Part shown: positions 1 through 7,300 of the stretch, one piece after another | How the letters are laid out: the number at the start of each line of letters is the position of its first letter | Numbering within the stretch: the stretch's first letter is position 1 | DNA from: an uncultured Verrucomicrobiota bacterium | GTDB taxonomy: Bacteria; Verrucomicrobiota; Kiritimatiellia; RFP12; UBA1067 | Reading direction: 5' to 3' | Length of the DNA stretch: 11,060 bases | NCBI GenBank assembly: GCA_945613785.1 | Contig: CALZAJ010000034.1 | Location: 1 to 11,060, forward strand | Program-made: the position numbers and the translations under genes | The notes under the pieces: model-generated | Database searches by the model: none | What the model was told of the DNA's origin: nothing | The model's input: the letters and a program-made list of their open reading frames with translations, nothing else

Positions 1-1
1 G

Positions 2-322
2 AACGGCATGGACTGGATGTACGGCAACTGCTCGCAGACCGCGCAGCACGGCGCTCTCAAATGGCGTCCGCTGTTCAAGAAGGCCACGCTCCCCGTCTTC
101 AAGAAGCTCTACAAGAGCGTCAAGACGATGCAGGAGGCCAAGGAAGTCATTCGTGACACCGGTTGCGCCGACTACAAGGAGAAGATGCTTGCGAAGCTCA
201 ACGAGCTCCACAACCACGAGATGTGGCTCGCGGGTGCCGCGGTTCGTGCGCTTCGTCCGCACGAGGCCGCCAAGGGCAACGCCGCTTCCGCTGGTTGGGG
301 TGGCCGCAAGGTGGTCAAGTAA
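2..322 (+). CDS. ilvC: ketol-acid reductoisomerase, C-terminal part (5' end outside window)
   Basis: This is the last 106 codons of a gene that begins before the window; the frame is open from base 2 (N-G-M-D-W-M-Y...) to TAA at 320-322. KARI converts acetolactate or acetohydroxybutyrate to the dihydroxy acid with NADPH in valine, leucine and isoleucine synthesis, in the cytoplasm. The visible stretch is the end of the all-helical knotted domain: NGMDWMYGNCSQTAQHGAL matches, from memory, the Bacteroides and plant-type KARI segment with NCSTTA, whose serine contributes to the substrate pocket. The following helix ends in EMWLAGAAVRALRP, again as in Bacteroides IlvC. About 20 residues then follow (HEAAKGN...GGRKVVK) that are Gly/Ala/Lys-rich and look like a disordered tail. 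The ATG at base 8 is an internal methionine, not the start. The next gene begins 19 bp downstream with no terminator between. Confidence 0.9.
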   Translation, partial: NGMDWMYGNCSQTAQHGALKWRPLFKKATLPVFKKLYKSVKTMQEAKEVIRDTGCADYKEKMLAKLNELHNHEMWLAGAAVRALRPHEAAKGNAASAGWGGRKVVK

Positions 323-341
323 GACAAATAGGTCATAGGGA

Positions 342-1565
342 ATGGGTTTGTTCCGATCCCGTATACTTATCGTATTGGCACTGGCCGCGAGTGTTTCACT
401 CGCGGCCACTGCCGCTTCTAAGGTTCGGCTCGTCGCTGGCGTCGATTGGAGTCCTGCGGGCCGTGCCGTGAAGAAAACCCTGACGGGGGGTGCTTTTCGT
501 TTTGCCGCCAAGGGCCGCTATGAAGTCGAGCCCGTTGAGGAAAAGGGCGACAAGATGGCCGAGGCTAATCTCGGTTCGTGGAAGCTGCCCGTCATCTTCC
601 TCATTTCCGAGAAGGGCAATTGCTACTGCGTGCTCGACAACGTGCCGGCTGACGTGACGGCCGAGAAGCTCGTGGCGCTCTTCAACAAGGCGGACAAGAT
701 CCGTCGCGCCGCAGAGAAGTCGAGCCTGAAGACGGCTGATGAATGCGGGCAGTTCCTGCAGTCGCTCGAACGTTACGTGGGCGGTCCCCGTCGCATTGTC
801 TCGAAGGGCTTCTATCCGGAGGTCTTTGAGAAGCTTCAGAAGCTCGATCCGGAGGATGAGACGGGCTGGCAGCGTCATTTCACTTTGGGCCTGGAGTTCG
901 ACAAATGGACGAAGGCCGACGGCCTTGAGCTGGTCATCAAGGCGAACGAATTCCGTGAGAAGGGGCTGATGGCCGATGGACAGTCCTTCATCGACGGCGA
1001 GATGAAGAAGCCGCGTCAGCATCTCTCGAAGGAGCAGCTGCAGGGCATCCTGATGGCGAAGTTCGCGCTTTATCGTGAGGACGCCTCGAAGACCGACGAG
1101 ATGAACCGGTTGCTCGAGAAGGTCGCCGAGTACGACGAGACGACGCTCTGGGGCACGGCGGCGGTCGGTTGGCTCAATCTCCGCAAGGTTCCGCCGCTCT
1201 CGGTCTATTGGGGCTGGCGCAAGGGCGATTTCAAGGGCACGCGTTTCACGACGACCGTGAAGTACGGTGTCGGGCACAGTTTCCCGAAGGAAGGCGAATA
1301 CACGATCGCTTTCACGTCCGATCCGGGCACGGCGTCCGTGAAGATCGATTCGGTGGCGGTCGTCGTCGGCAAGGAGACCGTTGCGACGTTGAAGAATCCG
1401 AAGGTCGAGGGCGGGATGACGGTTTTCGAGTACAAGCTGCCGCGTGAACTGCGTGGCAAGGTTTCCGCGCTGATTGTCCGTGGCGACGGTCCGGCGGATG
1501 GCGCGTCCAGTGGCAAGATTGCCATTGCGCGTCGCGTGTTGCGTCCCCGCAAGGAAGTCCCGTAA
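342..1565 (+). CDS. secreted thioredoxin-like fold protein lacking the CXXC motif, with C-terminal beta domain
   Basis: A 407-residue exported protein of unrecognised family. Residues 1-25 form a signal peptide (MGLFRSR, hydrophobic ILIVLALAASVSLAA, then an A-T-A-A cleavage region). Residues about 27-115 read like a thioredoxin fold: a strand leading to DWSPAG (35-40) where DWCxxC would normally stand, then KLPVIFLISEKGN with P83 in the cis-proline place, then a closing helix. The redox cysteines are replaced by S37 and G40; C94 and C96 lie on a later strand. Residues about 115-285 are charged and helical. Residues about 290-400 are rich in alternating strands (FTTTVKYGVGHSFP, YTIAFTSDP, KIDSVAVVVG) and end in a basic tail, suggesting a beta-sandwich. 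The ATG lies behind AGG at 330-332, a weak ribosome site. The stop overlaps the next start (TAATG). The thioredoxin-like reading is inference; a periplasmic role is likely because of the signal peptide. Confidence 0.75.
   Translation: MGLFRSRILIVLALAASVSLAATAASKVRLVAGVDWSPAGRAVKKTLTGGAFRFAAKGRYEVEPVEEKGDKMAEANLGSWKLPVIFLISEKGNCYCVLDNVPADVTAEKLVALFNKADKIRRAAEKSSLKTADECGQFLQSLERYVGGPRRIVSKGFYPEVFEKLQKLDPEDETGWQRHFTLGLEFDKWTKADGLELVIKANEFREKGLMADGQSFIDGEMKKPRQHLSKEQLQGILMAKFALYREDASKTDEMNRLLEKVAEYDETTLWGTAAVGWLNLRKVPPLSVYWGWRKGDFKGTRFTTTVKYGVGHSFPKEGEYTIAFTSDPGTASVKIDSVAVVVGKETVATLKNPKVEGGMTVFEYKLPRELRGKVSALIVRGDGPADGASSGKIAIARRVLRPRKEVP
382..408 (+). repeat. perfect 12-bp inverted repeat (hairpin) inside signal-peptide codons
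   Basis: Bases 382-393 (TGGCCGCGAGTG) are the exact reverse complement of 397-408, with a 3-base TTT loop. Pairing stops outside this core. No U tract follows, so it is not a standard intrinsic terminator. It covers codons 14-23 of the secreted thioredoxin-like gene (L-A-A-S-V-S-L-A-A-T) and would form a strong mRNA hairpin about 40 nt after the start codon. It uses AGT, GTT and TCA, which are minor codons here; TCA is absent from the rest of this gene. Confidence 0.8.
1551..1557 (+). promoter_or_regulatory. Shine-Dalgarno sequence for the antiporter
   Basis: AAGGAAG lies 7 bases before the ATG at 1565, inside the last codons of the upstream gene. It fixes the antiporter start at the TAATG junction and supports translational coupling. 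Confidence 0.7.
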
Positions 1566-3616
1566 TGAGCGAGGGGCCGTTTTTCCAGAGCCTAGCGACA
1601 ATCATGGTGGCTGCGGGTCTGGTCGCGGTCGTCTTCTCCCGTCTCAAATGGCCGAAGGCTATCGGCTACATCCTGGCCGGCGTCCTGTTGAACGAGCACA
1701 CCTGGGGGGGAGCGTTCCTAGCCGATCCGGGCTCGGTTCAGACGATCGGTCAGCTGGGGGTTGTCTTCCTGATGTTCACGATGGGCTTGGAGTTCTCGGT
1801 TTCCTCGATGAAGAAGGTTGGCCATGTCGTGATGCCGACGGCGCTCCTGGATACGGTCGTGATGGTCTGGCTGGGCTTTACCATCGGGCGGTCCGTCTTC
1901 GGGTGGGACATCGTGCCGTCCTTCTTCCTGGGCGCGGCGATTTGCGATTCCGCGACGACACTGCTGGCGAAGGTCATCGACGAGATGAGGTGGAAAGAGC
2001 GTCCGTTTGTCAAGTACGTGCTCGGCACCTCCGTGTGCGAGGACATCCTCTGCATCGGCATCATCGCTCTCATTTCGGGTGTTGCGACCGGGCAGGGCTT
2101 GAGTTTCTCCTCGATGGCCTCCGCCGTGGGCGGGGTCGGAGTCTTCTTCGGCGCGACCATCGTCTTCGGTATGGTTTTCGTGCCGAAGTTCCTCAACTCC
2201 GTGGCGCGGCGCAAGGATGACGAGACGCTGCTGGTGGCGCTGCTCGGCTGCTGTTTCGTCGTTGCCTACATCGCCTATCGGCTAGACTTCTCCCTGGCCT
2301 TGGGTGCGTTCCTCGTCGGCATCCTCGGCGCCAGTTCCGACGCGCGCACGCGCATCCACGCGATGGTGATGCCCTTGCGTTCGACGTTTGCGGCCGTTTT
2401 CTTCGTCTCCATTGGTCTGATGGTGGATCCGTCGGCCTGTCTCCATCATCTGCCGGCGATTCTCCTGCTCACGGCGGTTGTGCTGGTCGGCAAGTTCTTC
2501 AACTGTTTTGCGGGTACGCTGCTCACGGGTGAAGAAGGCCTCAAGACGTCGGTCCAGGTCGGTTTCTCGATGGCGCAGATCGGCGAATTCGCCTTCATGG
2601 TCGCCTTGTTGTATCATTCGTACCGCGGCAGTCTCAAGGAGCTGCATCCGACCTGGGGCGAAACGGATCCCGTGTTGCCGATCGTCGTCGGCGTCTCGCT
2701 GCTGACGACCGTCCTCAATCCGCTGCTGATCCGTCTCTCGGACAAGGCGGGCAATCTTGCCGAGACCTACTGTCCGTCACGCTTCTTCAAGCTGTTGGCC
2801 GCCTATCGCGGCTTTCTCGCCCGCTATCGTGCGGCGGGAAGCGACGACCGTCGGGCGGTCGTCCGTGCGGACATCCGCCAGCTGATCCTGGTCGGCGTGT
2901 TGCAATTCGCGGTGGCGTTGGTCTTTGCCGGTCTTGACCGGGTCGACTGGTCGACGCTCTCGAAGTTCTTCAACGATCACAAGCGGATCTTCTTCTGCCT
3001 GCTGATGAACACCGTGCTGATCACCATCCTGCCGCAGGTCTTCGCGTTGGCGCGGCGGTTGGCGGATGGCATTGCGGGCATCGTCGTCGGTCGCGGAGAG
3101 GCGGCCTGGCAGGTGGCCATCCAACGTGTCGTCCGTCTAGTGGCTCTCGCCGTCGTCATCAGTCTCGACTTCCTGGAAGTCGCGATGATCAACGTCAATC
3201 TGGCGCCGGGTGACTGGTGGAGCCGCGCCGTCATCGCGTCCATCCTGTTGCTGGCGGCCGTGTTCGGCTGGCGTTTCTTCGTGAAGACGGGGCGCCTCGC
3301 TGCGCAGAACTTCACCGAGGCGATGGAGGCCGACGAGCGTCTGGCGCGGCTCTCCAAGGAAGTGACGCTGATGTTGCCGGGTGACGAGATCGGACGCCTT
3401 GAGATCCCGCAGGGATCGCCGGCGGTCGGCGGCACGGTGGTGTCATTGAACATTCGCGCGAAGACCGGCGCGTTTGTGCTGTCCGTCGAGCGTGAGGGAC
3501 GCGTGACGCGCAACATCGGGCCCGAGTTCGTCTTCGCGGCCGCAGACCGTTTGACGGTCCTCGGCGGACGTAAGGCGGTCACTGCCCTTCAGAACCTGAT
3601 TGCGGAGGTCAAATGA
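1565..3616 (+). CDS. CPA2-family cation/proton antiporter with C-terminal TrkA-C domain
   Basis: A 683-residue inner-membrane protein. Residues 1 to about 400 form the Kef/NapA-type antiporter domain with around 12 hydrophobic segments. The family signature LGVVFLMFTMGLEFS is at 64-78 and ALGAFLVGILGASS follows later. A C-E-D-I motif at 158-161 (E159, D160) occupies the place of the ion-binding Q-D or D-D pair of relatives. GFSMAQIGEFAFMVALL also fits the family. Residues about 430-585 add roughly four more hydrophobic segments. Residues about 595-683 (EVTLMLPGDEIGRLEI...DRLTVLGG) fit a TrkA-C/RCK-C regulatory domain. No Rossmann TrkA-N domain (GxGxxG) is seen, unlike KefB and KefC. The expected role is exchange of K+ or Na+ for protons in pH or ion homeostasis; the ion cannot be told from sequence. 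The start is set by AAGGAAG at 7-bp spacing. The stop overlaps the next start as ATGA. Confidence 0.9.
   Translation: MSEGPFFQSLATIMVAAGLVAVVFSRLKWPKAIGYILAGVLLNEHTWGGAFLADPGSVQTIGQLGVVFLMFTMGLEFSVSSMKKVGHVVMPTALLDTVVMVWLGFTIGRSVFGWDIVPSFFLGAAICDSATTLLAKVIDEMRWKERPFVKYVLGTSVCEDILCIGIIALISGVATGQGLSFSSMASAVGGVGVFFGATIVFGMVFVPKFLNSVARRKDDETLLVALLGCCFVVAYIAYRLDFSLALGAFLVGILGASSDARTRIHAMVMPLRSTFAAVFFVSIGLMVDPSACLHHLPAILLLTAVVLVGKFFNCFAGTLLTGEEGLKTSVQVGFSMAQIGEFAFMVALLYHSYRGSLKELHPTWGETDPVLPIVVGVSLLTTVLNPLLIRLSDKAGNLAETYCPSRFFKLLAAYRGFLARYRAAGSDDRRAVVRADIRQLILVGVLQFAVALVFAGLDRVDWSTLSKFFNDHKRIFFCLLMNTVLITILPQVFALARRLADGIAGIVVGRGEAAWQVAIQRVVRLVALAVVISLDFLEVAMINVNLAPGDWWSRAVIASILLLAAVFGWRFFVKTGRLAAQNFTEAMEADERLARLSKEVTLMLPGDEIGRLEIPQGSPAVGGTVVSLNIRAKTGAFVLSVEREGRVTRNIGPEFVFAAADRLTVLGGRKAVTALQNLIAEVK
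3604..3608 (+). promoter_or_regulatory. Shine-Dalgarno sequence for the 3613 gene
   Basis: GGAGG lies 4 bases before the ATG at 3613, within the last codons of the antiporter. With the ATGA overlap it makes this a strongly coupled start. It is the best ribosome site in the window. Confidence 0.75.
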
Positions 3617-4329
3617 AACGGATTGTCCTAATCGTTTTCCTGTTCCTGTTGGGTGGACTCGGACAGTATGTCCTTTGGGCGACGAGTCCTCTGGAGGTTC
3701 CGCTCGGGGCCGAGAGCGTGACGGCCGTCCTGGGCGGATTCCGCTCGTTGGCGGCCGAGACCGTGTGGTTCCGTGCAGGGCGCCTTCAGCGTGAAGGGCA
3801 CTATGTCGAACTGGCCCAGCTGGCGTCCACCCTGACCGCGCTCGAACCCCACGAACCCGAGGTCTGGAGCTACGCGGCCTGGAACCTCGCTTACAACATC
3901 TCCGTGATGATGCCGACCTACGAGGACCGCTGGCGCTGGGTGTTGGCCTCGATGAAGCTCCTCCGCGACGAGGGAATTCGCCTGAATCCGAAGTCGCCCG
4001 CACTCTACCGTGAACTCGCCTGGCTTTTCGAACTCAAGATGGGCACCAAGATCGATCCCGCCAGCGGCATCTATCGGACGAAGTGGCATGAGATCGTGAC
4101 CGAGGTCGCCTCGCGCGAGGCCTGGGATGAATTGCGGATGGATCCGGCCCTCATGCAAGAGGTTGAACAGACCTATCGGATGGATGATTGGGCAGATCCC
4201 ATGACCTCCGCCGTCTATTGGGCCCATTTGGGGCTCAAATATGCCGGGAAAGAGGATGCCGCGTTCCTTCGGGAGATCATCAAACAGTCTAAAATCATCC
4301 ATATGAAGAACCGAAATATGGTAAAATAA
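3613..4329 (+). CDS. membrane-anchored conserved protein of unknown function with helical-repeat body
   Basis: A 238-residue protein. Residues 4-24 are a hydrophobic anchor or uncleaved signal (RIVLIVFLFLLGGLGQYVLW), so the body probably faces the periplasm. The rest is helical and TPR-like: FRSLAAETVWFRAGRLQREGHYVELAQLASTL, then LEPHEPEVWSYAAWNLAYNISV, then EDRWRWVLASMKLLRDEGIRLNP, then ALYRELAWLFELKMG. I recall close relatives with the same W-R-A, P-x-x-P-E-V-W, A-W-N-x-A-Y-N-I-S-V and Y-R-E-L-W blocks in planctomycetes and verrucomicrobia, with no assigned function. The gene overlaps the antiporter by 4 bp and ends 6 bp before the beta-galactosidase, in the same frame, separated by a single TAA. 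The AT-rich 3' end (MKNRNMVK) uses codons rare upstream. Coupling to the antiporter suggests an envelope role, but that is only inference. Confidence 0.75.
   Translation: MKRIVLIVFLFLLGGLGQYVLWATSPLEVPLGAESVTAVLGGFRSLAAETVWFRAGRLQREGHYVELAQLASTLTALEPHEPEVWSYAAWNLAYNISVMMPTYEDRWRWVLASMKLLRDEGIRLNPKSPALYRELAWLFELKMGTKIDPASGIYRTKWHEIVTEVASREAWDELRMDPALMQEVEQTYRMDDWADPMTSAVYWAHLGLKYAGKEDAAFLREIIKQSKIIHMKNRNMVK
4299..4327 (+). promoter_or_regulatory. candidate operator and -10 element before the beta-galactosidase gene
   Basis: CCATAT at 4299-4304 and ATATGG at 4316-4321 form a 6-bp inverted repeat with an 11-base spacer. It is followed directly by TAAAAT (4322-4327), a -10-like hexamer that would start transcription around 4333-4335, almost at the ATG at 4336. 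No convincing -35 is present. The block overlaps the end of the upstream coding sequence and is much more AT-rich than its surroundings. It could be a regulator site for the sugar-hydrolase gene or simply chance. Confidence 0.3.
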
Positions 4330-4335
4330 ATAATT

Positions 4336-7300
4336 ATGAAAAAGTACCTCTTGATTGCATCGGCCGTGGCGTCCTTGTCGGTCCTTGCCGCCGCTCCGAC
4401 GGGGAAGGAATGGCAGGATAATCAGGCGCTTTCCCTGGGTCGTGAGCCGGTTCGTGCGGCGTTCTCGAGCTTTGACACGGAGCGCCAGGCGCTGAAGATT
4501 CTTCCCGAATTCGCGCCGCGGCAGATTTCGCTCGATTCCGACACGGCCTGGAAGTTTCGTTGGTCGAAGAATCCCGACGAGCGTTCGACCGGTTTCTTCT
4601 TCACCGACTACGACGTCTCGTCTTGGGAGACGATCAAGGTCCCTTGTTCCTGGCAGGCCTATGGTGCCAATGGAAAGGGCGGCTGGGGCACTCCGATTTA
4701 CACCAACATCCGCTATCCGTTTGCGCGTGACGTGCCGGGCGGATCCAACGTGATGGGCACTCCGCCGAAGGACTTCACGAACTACGAGGCCCGCAATCCG
4801 GTCGGGCAGTACCGTCGCGAGTTCACGATTCCCTCCAGTTGGGACGGCAAGGACATCTTCCTCAAGTTTGATGGCGTTGACAGCTTCTTCTATCTCTGGG
4901 TCAACGGCGAATACGTCGGCTTTTCGAAGGACAGCCGCACGCCGGCCGAGTTCAACGTGACGGACTACGTGTATGCGGGCGAGAAGAATCAGGTCGCGCT
5001 TGAGGTCTATCGCTACTCCGACGGTTCTTATCTCGAGGACCAGGATATGTTCCGGCTTTCCGGCATCTTCCGCCGCACCTGGCTCCTGGCGCGTCCGAAG
5101 AACCGCATCCGTGATTTCTTCGTGACGGCCCAGCCCTGCGTCCGCGGTGACTACAACGGCACCTGGGTGGTGTCGGTCAAGGCCGAGGGCACGGTTGAGA
5201 ACGTCTCGCTCTACGACTGGAACGACCGCCTTGTGGCGGGTCCGTTCGCCGGCGACCGTTTCACGGTGGCGGACGTCAAGCCGTGGAGTGCGGAGTCGCC
5301 GACCTGTTACAAGCTCGTGATCCAGGGCGCCGAGGAGTACGTGTCGACCGTCTTCGGATTCCGCGTTTCCGAAATCGTGAACGGACGCTACTATCTCAAC
5401 GGCCAGCCGATCAAGCTGAAGGGCGCCAACCGTCATGAGACGGATCCGATGTACGGCCATTTCGTTCCGAAGGCCCGCCATGAGCAGGACGTTGCGATGT
5501 TGAAGGCGGCGAACTGCAACGCCGTCCGCAACGCCCACTATCCGCAGGACGACTATTGGTACTACCTCTGCGACGTCAACGGCATCTATCTGGTCGACGA
5601 GGCCAATGTCGAGTCCCACGGCTACGGGTACGGTGCGGATTCGCTCTCTCACCAGAAGAGCTGGGAGAAGGCGACGGTCGCGCGCGACCTGGCGATGGTT
5701 GAACGCAACAAGAACCACCCGTCCGTCGTGATCTGGAGCTACGGCAACGAGGCCGGTCCGGGCGAGAACTTCGCCGCCTGTGAGAAGGCGATCAAGGCGC
5801 GCGATACGACGCGTCCGACCCACTACGAGCGCGACTGGTCCGTCGCGGACATGGACGGCTGCCAGTATCCCGGCGTCGCCTGGTGCTGGGCCAAAGCCGC
5901 GGACAAAACCTCCAAGAAGCCGTTCTACATCTCCGAATACGCCCATAACATGGCCAACGCCATGGGCAATCTCAAGGATTACCAGGATGCGATCGAGTCC
6001 TCCGACGTGATTCTCGGGGCGACGATCTGGGACTGGGTCGATCAGGGCCTGTATAAGAATGTAGAATGTAAAATGGAGAATGGAGAATGTGAGGAAAGGC
6101 GCATCCTCGCTTTCGGCGGAGACTTTGGCGACCGTCCGAATGACGGACTCTTCGTGATGAACGGCTGCGTTCTCTCCGATCGCACGCCCGAGCCCGGCTA
6201 CTGGGAGATCAAGCACGTCTATCAGAACTGGACGGTCAAGGCGACGAACTACTTCCAGCGCGTCGTGGTGAAGAACAAGAACTACTTCGTCGACTCCACG
6301 GGTGTTGAGCTCGGCTGGACCGTGCTCAAGGACGGCGTGAAGTTCGATTCGGGTGAGCTTGAACTCCACGGCCTGCAGCCGCAGCAGGAGTCTGTCTATG
6401 ATATGCCCGAGGCGGTCCTCAAGGCGCTGAAGGGCGAGGGCTCGGTCTCGGTTCGCTTCACCTTCACAAAGGGCGGCGAGGAGATTGCGAGCGACCAGAT
6501 CGATGTCCGTTTCGGTCGCGACACGACGCCGCTCGCCGGGCAGGGGACGCTCTTCAGCGGCGTGAAGAAGCCTGCGTTTGCCGAGGACGCGCAGACGATG
6601 ACGTTCACCGCGGCGGACCTCGTCGTCACCTTCAGCAAGGAGACGGGCCTGCCCTCTTCGATTCGGAAGCGCGGTCTCGTCTTCGATACGGAGCTGCTGA
6701 AGACGCAGGTCACGCTGGACGCCTTCCGCGCGCCGTCTTCGAATGAGAACGGTCCGGCCGCCCGTTGGCGCCAGCAGGGCTTTGACTCGCTTTCGGGGAC
6801 GCTGAGGAAGCGGTCGTCCATCGACGAGGTCAACGGCGGGCTCACCTTCACGACCGTGACCGAGTGGAAGGGCGAGACGACGCTCCTGATGCCGGTCGTC
6901 TTCCATGTCGCCACGCGTTGGACGGTCTATGGCAACGGCACCCTCGCCTGCGTTTCGAAGATCCGCCCGATCGGTCCGAAGACGGAGCTTGCCCGTCTCG
7001 GCTATTCCTTTGAGCTCGCGGCGATCAATCCGTCCGTCGAATGGTTCGGTTGCGGCCCGTTCGAAAACTACCCCGACCGCAAGTCGGGTGCGTTCATCGG
7101 ACGCTACAAGGCGTCTGCCGCGGACTTCTTCTTCCCCTACGCGCGCAACGAGGACTGCGGCAACCGTGAGGACGTCCGGGCCTTCCGCGTCGGCGATCTG
7201 ACGGTCCGGACGCTCGGCGCCCCGTTTGCCTTCGAGGTGAATCCCTACACGCCGGCGGAGCTCATTTCGACGGTGCATCCCGCGGAGCTGCCCGAGACGG

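Noticed and set aside
8..322. A free-standing 104-residue protein starting at the ATG at base 8.
   Set aside because: The frame continues upstream of base 8 and the sequence matches the C-terminus of KARI, so it is a truncated view of ilvC.
1474..2220. A 248-codon + strand frame overlapping the antiporter start.
   Set aside because: It is a shadow in another frame with a Gly/Arg/His-rich composition; the antiporter frame has clear family motifs and a Shine-Dalgarno sequence.
4108..4121. A 14-bp palindrome (GCCTCGCGCGAGGC), and another at 5676-5689 (GGTCGCGCGCGACC).
   Set aside because: Both are made of the preferred codons GTC, GCC, GCG, CGC and GAG/GAC, have no loop, and are expected by chance in this codon usage.
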